This document shows positions 43,390 to 52,419 of a DNA stretch of 53,838 nucleotides, piece after piece. The notes under the pieces were generated by a model. It ran no database searches. It saw only the letters and a program-made list of their open reading frames with translations, and had not been told where the DNA came from. Positions within the stretch are counted from its first letter, which is position 1. Each line of letters starts with the position of its first letter. Source of the DNA: Gammaproteobacteria bacterium (lineage in GTDB: Bacteria; Pseudomonadota; Gammaproteobacteria; Steroidobacterales; Steroidobacteraceae); assembly GCA_028293725.1 (NCBI GenBank), contig JAQGOE010000337.1, positions 1 through 53,838 of the forward strand, given 5' to 3'. The position numbers and the translations under genes were made by a program.

Positions 43390-45168
43390 ATGATCTCACT
43401 CGCCCAGACCGCAGTTCTGCTGGCCGCCGCCGTACTCGCGGTGTCGCTGTTCCGACTGCTGAACCTCAGCTCGATCCTCGGTTATGTGGCGGCGGGCCTC
43501 GTCATCGGACCCTGGGGCCTGCGCCTCATCCACGACATCGGCAACATCACGAAAATCGCAGAGTTCGGCGTGGTGCTGCTCCTCTTCATCATCGGTCTCG
43601 AACTGCAGCCGACACGCTTGTGGGTCATGCGGCGACTCGTTTTCGGACTCGGCGCCGCACAGGTTGCTCTGTGTACCGTGCTGCTGGGTGTGGCGGGCTA
43701 CCTGCTGGGGCTGCAACCCGTGACGGCCGCCATCGTCGGCTTCGGTCTGTCGCTGTCCTCTACGCCCCTCGTCCTGCAAGTGCTCGCCGAGCGCGGTCAA
43801 CTCAAGACCCAGCACGGCAGGTCCGCGTTCGGCATCCTGCTTTTTCAGGACCTCGCGGTATTGCCCGTACTCGCGATCCTGCCTCTCATCTCGCACACGG
43901 CCTCGACGACACAGACGGCCAACGGTGCGTTGTGGCCGATCCTGCTGAAGCTCGTCGCTGTCGTGGCGGTCGTCATCATTGGCGGCCGCCTATTATTACG
44001 GCCGGCGCTACGAGTCGTCGCGCGCGTCCGGGTCACCGAAGTATTTACCGCCGCGGCACTCCTCACCGTGATCGCGACAGCGTTGCTGGCAAACCTGGCG
44101 GGCCTGTCGATGTCACTCGGCGCCTTCCTGGCCGGCGTTCTGCTGGCCGACAGCGAGTTCCGCCACGAGCTCGAGGCTGACATCGAGCCGTTCAAGGGAC
44201 TGCTGCTGGGCCTCTTCTTCATCGTCGTCGGAATGTCGGCCAACCTCGGACTGTTGACCTCGCAACCCCTGAGATTGCTCGGCATCACGGCCGGACTGAT
44301 ATTGATCAAGCTCCTGGCAGTCACGCTGCTCGGGCGTCTCACGAATCACAAGAGATCCTCGGCGTGGCGTCTCGGGTTCACGCTGCCCGCGGGAGGCGAG
44401 TTTGCGTTCGTGCTGTTCACACTCGCGACACGGCAGAAGATCCTGGACACCGAGACGGCTGATCTACTCATCCTTGCGGTGACTTTGTCGATGATGCTGG
44501 GGCCGCTGCTGTTGATGGCCCACGATATCGTCGAAAGCCGCTGGCTGGCCGACCCCGCCGTGCCATTCGACGCCATCGACGACCGCGAGACTCCAGTGAT
44601 CATCGCTGGGTTCGGGCGCTTCGGGCAGATTGTGGCGCGTATCCTGCGGCTTCGACGGATTCCCTTCACCGCACTCGACAGCAATCAGACCCACGTCGAT
44701 TTCGTTCGCAGATTCGGTAACCAGGTTTACTACGGAGATGCGTCGCGCCTCGATCTCCTACGCGCGGCGGGTGCCGAGACGGCGAAGATCTTCGTTCTCG
44801 CCATCGACGACGTGGACGCATCCATTCGTACCGCGCAATTGGTGCGCGCTCAATTTCCCAAGCTGAAGATATTCGCTCGGGCACGCAACCGGCAGCACAC
44901 GTTCGCGCTCATGGACGCTGGAGTAACCCACATCATCCGCGAGACGTTGCTGTCGAGTCTCGACCTCGCCGCGTCGGTGCTGCAGGAGTTGGGAGAGACC
45001 CAGGCGTCGGCCCGTGGTGCCGTCCGCAGATTCCGGCAACACGACGAGGCGACGCTCGCGGCGCAGTACGCGGTGAAGGAAGACGAGACGAAGTTCCGCG
45101 CCACCACACAGGAATCCGCCCAGCAGTTGGAGAAGCTGTTCGAAACGGATGAAGTGAAGACGGAGTAA
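43390..45168 (+). CDS. KefB/KefC-type monovalent cation:proton antiporter
   Basis: A 592-residue membrane protein. Twelve or so spans (about 5-380) form the CPA2 antiporter (SLFRLLNLSSILGYVAAGLV; GLSLSSTPLVLQVLAERGQL; LTLPAGGEFAFVLF-like). Then a TrkA-N Rossmann domain (about 400-520) with IIAGFGRFGQIVARILRLR binds NAD(H) and gates the channel. A coiled C-terminal tail ends the protein. Kef systems release K+ under electrophile stress with glutathione control; KefF/KefG ancillary subunits are not in the window. Confidence 0.92.
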   Translation: MISLAQTAVLLAAAVLAVSLFRLLNLSSILGYVAAGLVIGPWGLRLIHDIGNITKIAEFGVVLLLFIIGLELQPTRLWVMRRLVFGLGAAQVALCTVLLGVAGYLLGLQPVTAAIVGFGLSLSSTPLVLQVLAERGQLKTQHGRSAFGILLFQDLAVLPVLAILPLISHTASTTQTANGALWPILLKLVAVVAVVIIGGRLLLRPALRVVARVRVTEVFTAAALLTVIATALLANLAGLSMSLGAFLAGVLLADSEFRHELEADIEPFKGLLLGLFFIVVGMSANLGLLTSQPLRLLGITAGLILIKLLAVTLLGRLTNHKRSSAWRLGFTLPAGGEFAFVLFTLATRQKILDTETADLLILAVTLSMMLGPLLLMAHDIVESRWLADPAVPFDAIDDRETPVIIAGFGRFGQIVARILRLRRIPFTALDSNQTHVDFVRRFGNQVYYGDASRLDLLRAAGAETAKIFVLAIDDVDASIRTAQLVRAQFPKLKIFARARNRQHTFALMDAGVTHIIRETLLSSLDLAASVLQELGETQASARGAVRRFRQHDEATLAAQYAVKEDETKFRATTQESAQQLEKLFETDEVKTE

Positions 45169-45221
45169 CATCGCTGTGATCGGGGCCCTGCCCCTCTTCA
45201 ACGGTTAGAGATCCTCGACGC

Positions 45222-45845
45222 ATGGATGAGGCACGCCAGGTCCGCGATTTCTGGTTCGGCAAGCTGCCGATGACGGCGCAGACGCTCGACCAACGCCTCA
45301 AGCTCTGGTTCCCCGAAGACGAGTCGCCGGACGTACGGCAAAACCGTGACAAGGCCATTCGCGGACGCTTCGGAAGCCTCGTCGAACGCGCGATCCTGGG
45401 CGAGCTCGCGAGCTGGGCAGACAGCCCTCGACGTTGTCTGAGTCTCCTCATCCTGCTCGATCAATTTCCGCGCAACATCTATCGAGGCACCGCGCGCGCG
45501 TTCGCCGGTGACGATCAAGCGGTCGCTATCACGTTGTCCGGTATGGAATCGGCCGCTGACGGCGCGCTCGATATTGTCGAGCGCATCTTCTTTTACATGC
45601 CGCTCCAGCACTGCGAAGTCCGCGAGGTGCAGGAAGAATCGGTCGCGGCCTATCGGCGCCTGCTCACGGAGGCACCACAGGATCAGCGCGGTGCATTTGA
45701 TGACGCGCTGAAAGCCGCCGAGGAGCATCGCATGATCATTGAGCGCTTCGGCCGCTTTCCGCATCGTAACCGCGCCCTCGAAAGGGTGAGCACGCGGGAG
45801 GAGGAAGCGTGGCTAGGCGCGGGCGGGGACCGAATGGGACAGTGA
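45222..45845 (+). CDS. DUF924 family protein
   Basis: A 207-residue soluble helical protein with the DUF924 signatures: QVRDFWFGKL at the N-terminus, LLILLDQFPRNIYRGTARAFAG in the middle, FFYMPLQHCEVREVQEESV, and HRMIIERFGRFPHRNRALER near the end. The fold is TPR-like. The function is unknown. It follows the antiporter gene by 53 bp on the same strand and may be co-transcribed. Confidence 0.92.
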   Translation: MDEARQVRDFWFGKLPMTAQTLDQRLKLWFPEDESPDVRQNRDKAIRGRFGSLVERAILGELASWADSPRRCLSLLILLDQFPRNIYRGTARAFAGDDQAVAITLSGMESAADGALDIVERIFFYMPLQHCEVREVQEESVAAYRRLLTEAPQDQRGAFDDALKAAEEHRMIIERFGRFPHRNRALERVSTREEEAWLGAGGDRMGQ

Positions 45846-45895
45846 GTGCCGGACGGCCGAGTCGTGGTCGCGGATGCGCACAAACACCGACGAGC

Positions 45896-46219
45896 CTACT
45901 CGTGGATGAGCCGCTCGAGCCTGCGCAAGCGCCGCTGCAGATCGTGTTGCTCTTCGAGTAACTCCAACGCCAGCGCCGCGCCACTCGCATTCACACCGAG
46001 GTCGCGCATCAAACGCCCCACCGTACGCAGACGCGGTAAGGCCGTTGCGGGAAATTGCCACTGTTCCGGAGCGTAGCCGCGCGGGGAAACGACGCCCAGA
46101 TCAGTGAGCTCCACCACGGCGGTCAGCTCGATGCGGCACACCCGGCAGATCTCCGTCGCCCCGATCCAATCGTGCTCGTCGAGCAAATGGGCCTGGAGCA
46201 GATCAGCGCCATCCGTCAT
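45896..46219 (-). CDS. cbpM: Chaperone modulator CbpM
   Basis: A 107-residue partner of CbpA. The protein is a MerR-like helical domain (DLLQAHLLDEHDWIGATEIC; RVCRIELTAVVELTDLGVV) and a C-terminal helix (LELLEEQHDLQRRLRRLERL). CbpM binds the J-domain of CbpA and blocks its co-chaperone action. GAGAGG lies 8-9 nt before the ATG inside the end of cbpA, and the genes are 4 bp apart. Confidence 0.9.
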   Translation of the reverse strand: MTDGADLLQAHLLDEHDWIGATEICRVCRIELTAVVELTDLGVVSPRGYAPEQWQFPATALPRLRTVGRLMRDLGVNASGAALALELLEEQHDLQRRLRRLERLIHE

Positions 46220-46223
46220 GGAC

Positions 46224-47231
46224 TTACCTCTCGAGATCAACGCGCGGATCGAACGCCAGGGTCCGGCGCATTTCCTCGTACGCCGCCTTGGCTTCTGGCG
46301 AGCTGGCCGGCGGCAGCACAACCTTGAGCTGCACATACTGGTCTCCCGGCTGCTGACCGGGCAGGCCACGTCCCCGCAGCCGCAGCTTCTGACCAGACTG
46401 CGCTCCGGCGGGAATGTTCATTTCAACCGTGCCCGCGAGCGTCGGAACCTTTACGGGACCTCCCAGCGCGGCCTCCCAGGGGGCGACCGGCAAAGTGAGT
46501 GTGACGTCGCGGCCTTCCAGCTGAAACAGCTTGTCGGGCCGGATATGCACTTCCAAATACAGGTCTCCGGCACGGCCACCGCCCGGACCAGGCTCGCCCT
46601 GCCCCGCAAGGCGTATTGGCTGGCCCTCGGTGACGCCGGCCGGGATGGTGACTCGTACGGTATGAGGCTCCACCTCCAACGTACCGTCCGACTTTACTTG
46701 CGGGCGCTTGAGCTCAAGCGTCCGCGTCGTCCCCGCAAACGCCTCTTGTAGATCGATCTCGATTCCGGCGTGGTGATCACGCCCGGCGCGACGACGGGTG
46801 CCGGCCTGCTGTGCGAAAGGACCGCTTCCGCCGCCGCCGAACAGCGAAGAGAAGAAGTCGCTATAGCCCTCTTCCTCGAAGACGTCTTCGGAGCCATATC
46901 CGGAGCCCTGCGGACTACCACCGCCGCTTCGCCGTCCGGCGCCCCCACGAGGGCCACCCCGGAATTCGAAGCCATCGGCCCAATTTGGCGGCGGCCGGAA
47001 CTGCTCGCCCGACTTCCAATTGCTGCCCAGTTGATCGTAGGCCGCGCGTTTCTCGGGGTCCTTCAGGACCTCGTAGGCCTCCTGGACCTCCTTGAAACGG
47101 GCTTCGGCGTCCTTCTCCTTGCTGACGTCCGGATGGAACTTGCGCGCCAGACGCCGATAAGACTTCTTGACCTCATCCGCGGTGGCCGTGCGCGCCACGC
47201 CCAGAATCTTGTAGTAATCCCGGTATTCCAT
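46224..47231 (-). CDS. cbpA: Curved-DNA-binding J-domain protein CbpA
   Basis: A 335-residue class B J-protein. The N-terminal J-domain has the HPD triad in RLARKFHPDVSKEKD, then a Gly/Phe-rich linker (about 75-130) and two beta-sandwich substrate domains, without the zinc-finger repeats of DnaJ. It works with DnaK and binds curved DNA; CbpM downstream tunes it. The promoter 75 bp upstream matches the heat-shock sigma consensus, and rpoH is in this window. Confidence 0.95.
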   Translation of the reverse strand: MEYRDYYKILGVARTATADEVKKSYRRLARKFHPDVSKEKDAEARFKEVQEAYEVLKDPEKRAAYDQLGSNWKSGEQFRPPPNWADGFEFRGGPRGGAGRRSGGGSPQGSGYGSEDVFEEEGYSDFFSSLFGGGGSGPFAQQAGTRRRAGRDHHAGIEIDLQEAFAGTTRTLELKRPQVKSDGTLEVEPHTVRVTIPAGVTEGQPIRLAGQGEPGPGGGRAGDLYLEVHIRPDKLFQLEGRDVTLTLPVAPWEAALGGPVKVPTLAGTVEMNIPAGAQSGQKLRLRGRGLPGQQPGDQYVQLKVVLPPASSPEAKAAYEEMRRTLAFDPRVDLER

Positions 47232-47307
47232 AGTCCTCGGTTCGTGCGCTTCGAGACGAGCGCGTGCCTGAAGAGCGCACGGTACGCGCGCTCGTAATTC
47301 CCCCGCA

Positions 47308-47335
47308 AGATGGGGGCGCTTTTACGACGGGCAAG
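47308..47335 (-). promoter_or_regulatory. Sigma-32-type promoter of cbpA-cbpM
   Basis: Minus strand: CTTGCC (47335-47330), 15-bp spacer, CCCATCT (47314-47308), compared with CTTGAA and CCCATNT. The -10 is exact and the -35 differs at two places. Predicted start is near 47300, about 70 nt ahead of the cbpA ATG. Confidence 0.55.
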
Positions 47336-47414
47336 TGCCTCGGAAGAGGGGCGTTGAAACTCGTGCTGCCGACCCCAGTTTCGGGGAAATACACTTGCAG
47401 ACCTCGAGCAGCCT

Positions 47415-47873
47415 ATGAACACCGCCGCCGCCGCTGCGAATCCTATTCTCGCCGCCTGTCCGCAATGTCATGCGGTCGTGCGCGTGCCTTCCGAGCGTTC
47501 GGACGAGCATCCGAAATGTCCTCGCTGCAAGGCGGAGCTACTGACGGGTAAACCGGTTGCGCTGGACAAGGCGAGCTTCGCGACTTACGTCGAACGCACG
47601 AGCCTTCCGGTGCTGGTGGATTTCTGGGCGCCCTGGTGCGGCCCGTGTCACATGATGGCCCCCGTGCTCGACCGAACGGCCGACGAGCGCGCCGCGACGT
47701 TGCAGGTCGGGAAAATCAACACCGATGAGCAACAGGAGCTCGCGGGTCGCTTCAATATCCGCAGCATTCCGACACTCATCCTCTTTCGCGACGGACGCGA
47801 GCTCGCGAGACAGTCGGGCGCGGTGGATGGTGGGGCGCTGACGCGCTGGCTCGACAGCGCGCTCGGACAATAG
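47415..47873 (+). CDS. trxC: Thioredoxin 2
   Basis: A 152-residue cytosolic disulfide reductase. The N-terminal zinc site has two CXXC pairs (CPQCHAVVRV and CPRCKAEL), and the thioredoxin fold follows with the active site WAPWCGPCHMM and cis-Pro in RSIPTLILF. It is divergent from cbpA with 183 bp between. TrxC in E. coli is under OxyR; no clear OxyR box can be asserted here. Confidence 0.95.
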   Translation: MNTAAAAANPILAACPQCHAVVRVPSERSDEHPKCPRCKAELLTGKPVALDKASFATYVERTSLPVLVDFWAPWCGPCHMMAPVLDRTADERAATLQVGKINTDEQQELAGRFNIRSIPTLILFRDGRELARQSGAVDGGALTRWLDSALGQ

Positions 47874-48083
47874 TTCAACTCGCCCAGAGCCGGAGCATGA
47901 CGGCGATATGACACATGCGCCGACTCGGTGCGGGAACGACCTCCACAGGCCCAAGACGATGCAACTCAAACGTCGCGGGCCGTGAAAATGTGACCCAGTA
48001 CGCGCTGCACGCGCTTATGGAGAGGGGCACGGATTTTGCACCACCGGGTCATCATGCTTGATACCGGTATCACGACTTCCGTA

Positions 48084-48983
48084 ATGCGCTTATCCCGTCC
48101 TCCACCGCTGAGGAACCTGCGTGCGTTCTGCGTAGCTGCGAGACATCGCAGCTTCAAGTTCGCCGCCGACGAGCTGTTCCTGACACCTTCGGCGGTGAGT
48201 CACCAGATGCGGGAGCTGGAAGACTCATTGGGAGTCCGGTTGTTTGAGCGCAAGACACGCGCCCTCGCGCTGACGACCGCCGGTCATACGCTGCTGGATG
48301 AAGTCGAGCCGCTGCTGGAGGCGCTCGATCGCAGCCTGGCGCAGATTGCGCGTCGCAACGGCCGACAGACGCTGCGGGTGCTGCTACCGCCGTTTTTTGC
48401 CAGCGAGCTCTTCATTCCGCGGCTCACCAGCTTCTGTGCCGACCACCCCGAAATCGACATGCAGATCGACACCAGCGATCCGCGGCCGTCGATTCATCCC
48501 CCGACCGCGGACGTCTCGATTCTGCTCGCCGACGCGGAGCCCCAAGGACTCACGAGCTGCCGTCTCTTCTCACTCAATCTGACGGCCGTGTGCTCGAAGG
48601 AGCATGCGTCCACTGTCGCTCGTCTCGGCAGCGAGGTCTTCAAGCAGATGGCGCTCATCGTTCACAAGGCGCGACCGTTCGCTTGGACGAGTTGGGCCGA
48701 GGAAGTCGGTTTGGCGACACCGGAGCCGAAGAACGTGATCGAGCTCGATACGATGTCTGCCGTGGTACGCGCCGCGGAACGCGGGATCGGCGTGGCACTC
48801 GTGCCGTCCGTGCTTTGCGACGCGTGGTTCCGCTCGGGCGCGCTGGTGAGAATCTTTTCGGTCGAACTTGCGACGAACGACACATATTTCCTCGTGAGCA
48901 GGCCGAAAGACTCGGAAAAACCCGAGGTCAAAGCGATCACCCACTGGGCCCGCGCGCAATTCCGCAACCATCCGCAGAACTGA
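48084..48983 (+). CDS. LysR-family regulator, GcvA-like
   Basis: A 299-residue LysR protein. The HTH at residues 5-64 (PLRNLRAFCVAARHRSFKFA; SAVSHQMRELEDSLGVRLFE) has the GcvA-type opening. The effector domain follows. The ATG at 48084 matches GcvA-like starts; ATGs at 48036 and 48054 are possible but add unrelated residues, and none has a strong ribosome-binding site. GcvA-like proteins often regulate amino-acid or beta-lactamase genes; the target is unknown, and the next gene, a small exported protein, is 270 bp away. Confidence 0.85.
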   Translation: MRLSRPPPLRNLRAFCVAARHRSFKFAADELFLTPSAVSHQMRELEDSLGVRLFERKTRALALTTAGHTLLDEVEPLLEALDRSLAQIARRNGRQTLRVLLPPFFASELFIPRLTSFCADHPEIDMQIDTSDPRPSIHPPTADVSILLADAEPQGLTSCRLFSLNLTAVCSKEHASTVARLGSEVFKQMALIVHKARPFAWTSWAEEVGLATPEPKNVIELDTMSAVVRAAERGIGVALVPSVLCDAWFRSGALVRIFSVELATNDTYFLVSRPKDSEKPEVKAITHWARAQFRNHPQN

Positions 48984-49162
48984 TAGCTGTTATACGGCGG
49001 CGTAGCCGTCACGGCGCTTTTGTAACCCGTTCGTAACTTTGAGCTATCGGCTACGCTGATAGTAGTTATATAGACATGTTTTTCAGGCTTGCTGTTAGAG
49101 TGAACGCGTGAATTCAGCAACCCAAGTGAACCCGAATCATTCATCGGCTCAATTCTTTTCGT

Positions 49163-49191
49163 TTGTCGGGCGCTGTCAGGTTTTCTATTGT
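49163..49191 (+). promoter_or_regulatory. Possible sigma-70 promoter of the exported protein gene
   Basis: TTGTCG, 17-bp spacer, TATTGT, each matching four of six consensus bases, about 60 bp before the ATG at 49252. The 268-bp gap from 48984 also holds the dyad CTATC-N9-GATAG near 49043. Confidence 0.3.
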
Positions 49192-49251
49192 GTGATCACT
49201 CGCTGCGAGCATGCGGCGAGCGCCAACCGAATCTGACAGGAGTTCGCAACA

Positions 49252-49809
49252 ATGTCTTCATACAGCCGTAACAGTCGGAAGCCGATCCAGGCACTGCAGC
49301 TTGCCTTAGCGGCCGCACTGCTGGCCGGCTCCGCCGCCCACGCCGCCGATGAGCCCCGCACCTTCGAGCTGACCGCGTTCAGCAACGGTACGGGCGGCTC
49401 GGCACTCGTGAGCGGTGACTATAACGGCGCGGTCCGCGCGCTCAGCACACACGTGAATGGTCTGAACACAGACAGCGTGAACACGAACCGTTGCGTCGCC
49501 TACGTGGTCACGCGCCAGGTTGAAGCGGCTCGCATCGCTTGCAACGAGGCCGTTCGCGATGCGCAACTGCAAATCGCGTCCCTGCCGATTTCGATGTCCT
49601 TCGAGCGCACGGACTATCGCGACTACCTCGCGCTGGCCTATTCGAATCGCGCGGTATTCAACTGGATGTCGAACGATACGGCCGCCGCGCAGTCTGACCT
49701 GAAGAAAGCCGCTGCCGCGGCCCCGAAGGCCGAGTTCGTGGCCCGCAATGTAACGGCCCTGCAGAGCCATAGCACCGTTGCACAGGTGTCGGTGGCTCCG
49801 AAGCGCTAA
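49252..49809 (+). CDS. Exported TPR-like protein
   Basis: A 185-residue periplasmic protein. A signal peptide (ALQLALAAALLAGSAAHAADE, cleavage near residue 31) is followed by helical repeats with TPR-like spacing (ALVSGDYNGAVRALSTHVNG; DYRDYLALAYSNRAVFNWMS; AAQSDLKKAAAAAPKAEFVA). Two cysteines (in NRCVAY and IACNEA, about 17 residues apart) could bond in the periplasm. CAGGAG before the ATG is a good ribosome-binding site. The family is widespread but unnamed as far as I can tell. Three related hairpin repeats follow the stop. Confidence 0.75.
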   Translation: MSSYSRNSRKPIQALQLALAAALLAGSAAHAADEPRTFELTAFSNGTGGSALVSGDYNGAVRALSTHVNGLNTDSVNTNRCVAYVVTRQVEAARIACNEAVRDAQLQIASLPISMSFERTDYRDYLALAYSNRAVFNWMSNDTAAAQSDLKKAAAAAPKAEFVARNVTALQSHSTVAQVSVAPKR

Positions 49810-49817
49810 GAGCTGAA

Positions 49818-50053
49818 GGAGCGGGAGACGGGGCCAATCTTGACCCCCTCGAGAAAGGTCTCGTCTCTCGCCTCCCTCGTTGATGGTTTGTTTTGATGGT
49901 CTGTGCTGATGGTTTATTGGAGCGGGAGACGGGGTGGATCTTGACCCCCTCGAGAGAAGTCTCGTCTCCCGCCTTCATATGAAGTTTGATGGTTTACTGG
50001 AGCGGGGGAGGTTGCGCTACTTGACCCCCTCGAGGACGCGCGACGTCCCCCGT
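49818..50053. repeat. Three related hairpin repeats
   Basis: Units at 49818-49872, 49919-49973 and 49999-50053. Each starts GGAGCGGG, has the shared core TTGACCCCCTCGAG in the middle, and ends in the inverse of its start (for unit 2, GCGGGAGACG pairs with CGTCTCCCGC exactly). The spacers share TGATGGTTT. They lie between two stop codons (convergent genes), where terminators would act. The shared core suggests duplication. Confidence 0.8.
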
Positions 50054-50086
50054 TTCCGGTGACCCCCTGACCGCCCGGCCAGGTAA

Positions 50087-50974
50087 CTAAGCCTCCAACT
50101 CCTCCACCGTACGCGGCCAATCGTCTTTCAGCAGCCGCGACAGCGAGCGGTCCGCGAGAACCCGACCTTCGGTCTGGCAGCGCGGGCAATAGTTGGTTTC
50201 GTTTTCCGCGTAACGGATGCGCTGCACCGTCGTGCCGCAGACCGGGCAGGATTTGCCGAAGCGGCCGTGCACCGCCATTTCCGGCCTGAACGCGCTAACT
50301 TTTTCCGGGAATCCTTCCTGCGCCGCAGTGCGTAACCTTCCGGTCCACTCGGTCATCACCACACGTATGGCTTCATAGAGACGCTTTATCGCCTCCGGGG
50401 CTAGCTTTTGTGTCAGGGCGACGGGAGATAGGCCAGCGCGATGGAGGATCTCATCTGAATAAGCGTTCCCGATGCCGCTGAATGTCCGAGGGTCTGTCAG
50501 TGAGCGTTTGAGCGTGTGATTTTCCGCGCGCAGACGAGCACTGAACTGCTCGAGAGAGGCCTCGAGAACCTCCAGCCCGCCAGGATCGGCGGTGGCCAAC
50601 TGCTGGCTGGATGAGAACACATGGAGCGAGGCACGCCGCTTCGCGCCAGCTTCGGTGAGAGTGAGTGTACCGGTGTCGAATGCAAAGTAAGCGAGCGCCG
50701 CCCGGCCCTTCTTCGCCGCCGCGGGCGCGATCCAATGGAGCCGGCCAGCAATCATCAGATGCACCACCAGCCAGTGATCGCCTTCGAAGCCAATGGCGAT
50801 CCGCTTTCCCACCCGTCGAAACGCCACCACGCGACGCCCATAGAGCGCCGCTATCGGGGGATCGAACGTCCGCAGCAGGAAGGGATGCGTGATCCGGGTC
50901 GACTCGAGCCGGGCGCCCAGCAGACGCCGCTCGAGCGCTTCAATGTAGACAGTGATATCCGGCAGTTCCGGCAT
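50087..50974 (-). CDS. Fpg/Nei-family DNA glycosylase (second copy)
   Basis: A 295-residue glycosylase/AP lyase. Pro2 and Glu3 ([10 protein letters not shown]) are the catalytic pair; the H2TH region is [15 protein letters not shown]; the zinc finger is [11 protein letters not shown]...NYCPRC. It is distinct from MutM at 20873: position 6 is Asp not Glu, and the C-terminal extension after the finger ([17 protein letters not shown]) is unlike Fpg. It may act on oxidised pyrimidines, like Nei, or on another lesion. It is 2 bp after the second M16 gene, last in that operon. Confidence 0.9.
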   Translation of the reverse strand: MPELPDITVYIEALERRLLGARLESTRITHPFLLRTFDPPIAALYGRRVVAFRRVGKRIAIGFEGDHWLVVHLMIAGRLHWIAPAAAKKGRAALAYFAFDTGTLTLTEAGAKRRASLHVFSSSQQLATADPGGLEVLEASLEQFSARLRAENHTLKRSLTDPRTFSGIGNAYSDEILHRAGLSPVALTQKLAPEAIKRLYEAIRVVMTEWTGRLRTAAQEGFPEKVSAFRPEMAVHGRFGKSCPVCGTTVQRIRYAENETNYCPRCQTEGRVLADRSLSRLLKDDWPRTVEELEA

Positions 50975-50976
50975 TG

Positions 50977-52419
50977 CTACGCGGCGGCAAGCGCCTGCGG
51001 ATCAGGTTCGAAAGTGGGTTGAGTGAGCGTCATGTCAGTGATCGCGCCGTAGCCTTTCACCTGGTCCCGGATCTTCGCGGCGTCGCCGATGAGCACAATG
51101 GCGAGCGAATCCAGCGTTGGGAACGCTTCGTCGATGACCCGACGTGTGTCCTGCAACTCAACCTTACGCAACGCGGTGCCGTAGTTATCGATGTACTCCG
51201 GGCCCAACCCATAGAGCTCGATCTCTCCCAGTGCCGCCGCCCAATCCGCTGCCGTTTCGAAGTTGAGCGGATACTGGCCAAGCACGTAGGCGCGCGCCGA
51301 TTCGAGCATCTCGGCGGTCACACCGTCTCTCTTCAGCCGATCGAGCGTCTGTAATGTCAGGTCGAGTGCCTTGCAGGTGTTCTCGGTCTCGGCGAATGAG
51401 TGGATAGCGAACTCGCCCGGCACAGTGCCGCGGGTGAATCCCGAGCGGGCGCCGTACGACAGCCCCGACTTGATGCGCAGCTCGGTGTTGATAATGGAAG
51501 TGAATCGGCCGCCGTAGAGCGTATTCACCAGATCGAGCGCGGCGCGTTGCGAATAGCGACGGTCGACGCCGACATTGCCGATCCAGAAATGTGTCTGCAC
51601 GGAACCGGGCGAATCGATGAGCAGCACCCGTCGGCCGGGCACTCGTGCGGCGGGTGCGAGTTGCGGCGCACGCGTCGCGGCCTTCCTCCAATCACCAAAA
51701 AGCTTCGCCACCATGCGCCGCAGCCACGCCGAGTCGACATCGCCGGCGAAGACGAGCGTGAGACGGTCAGAGCCAAACTGCGCCGCGTAGTAATCGAGCA
51801 CATCCTGCTGCGTGATATCGGCCAGCGACCGCTCGCTGCCAATCACCGGACGGCCATAAGGATGGTCGTCGAACAGAAAGGACCGGGCATAGAGACTCAT
51901 GAGCTCGGAAGGATCGGCATCCTTGGCCGCCTTGATCATCTCGATGTGCCGCGCACTCAGGGTCTCGAGCTCTCCGGACTCGAAACGGGGACGCAGCAAT
52001 GCATCGGCCAGAAGCTCGAGCATCAACTGTTGGTCGCGTGCCAGGAACTGGCCCCTGACACTGATCGATTCGGCGCTGGCGCCGGCACTGAAGCTGCCAC
52101 CAACTCCTTCTACCGCGTCCGCGAAGGCAAACGCATCGCGCTCGCCAGCGCCCTTTTCCAGTAGCCCCGCCACCAATGAAGCCACTCCAGGCTTCATTGC
52201 CGGATCACCGAGAGCACCGCCGCGCAACACCGCGTTGAATGTAACCAACGGCACGTCCCGGCGGGGCACGATGACGAGCGTTATGCCATTGTCGAGCACG
52301 AAGCGCTCATGCGCCGGGACCTGCACGCCGCCGCCGGCTTTCGCCAACAGATTGCCCGACCCGCGAGGTGCCATCATCGAGGTCGCGGCGGCCATTTTCA
52401 GGAAGAAGCGGCCGATCAT
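50977..52419 (-). CDS. M16-family peptidase subunit lacking the zinc-binding motif
   Basis: A 480-residue M16 protein. The fold is clear ([35 protein letters not shown]; the [11 protein letters not shown] 'R/Y' pair near the C-terminus that binds the substrate's end). The HXXEH zinc motif of the catalytic subunit is missing: at that position the sequence is [18 protein letters not shown]. This is the non-catalytic partner, as in mitochondrial processing peptidase alpha. It is preceded by the catalytic subunit with a 4-bp overlap. Confidence 0.9.
   Translation of the reverse strand: MIGRFFLKMAAATSMMAPRGSGNLLAKAGGGVQVPAHERFVLDNGITLVIVPRRDVPLVTFNAVLRGGALGDPAMKPGVASLVAGLLEKGAGERDAFAFADAVEGVGGSFSAGASAESISVRGQFLARDQQLMLELLADALLRPRFESGELETLSARHIEMIKAAKDADPSELMSLYARSFLFDDHPYGRPVIGSERSLADITQQDVLDYYAAQFGSDRLTLVFAGDVDSAWLRRMVAKLFGDWRKAATRAPQLAPAARVPGRRVLLIDSPGSVQTHFWIGNVGVDRRYSQRAALDLVNTLYGGRFTSIINTELRIKSGLSYGARSGFTRGTVPGEFAIHSFAETENTCKALDLTLQTLDRLKRDGVTAEMLESARAYVLGQYPLNFETAADWAAALGEIELYGLGPEYIDNYGTALRKVELQDTRRVIDEAFPTLDSLAIVLIGDAAKIRDQVKGYGAITDMTLTQPTFEPDPQALAAA

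Noticed and set aside
49818..50053. CRISPR array for the three repeats
   Set aside because: Unit length about 55 bp with unequal gaps of 46 and 25 bp, each repeat an internal hairpin, no cas genes.
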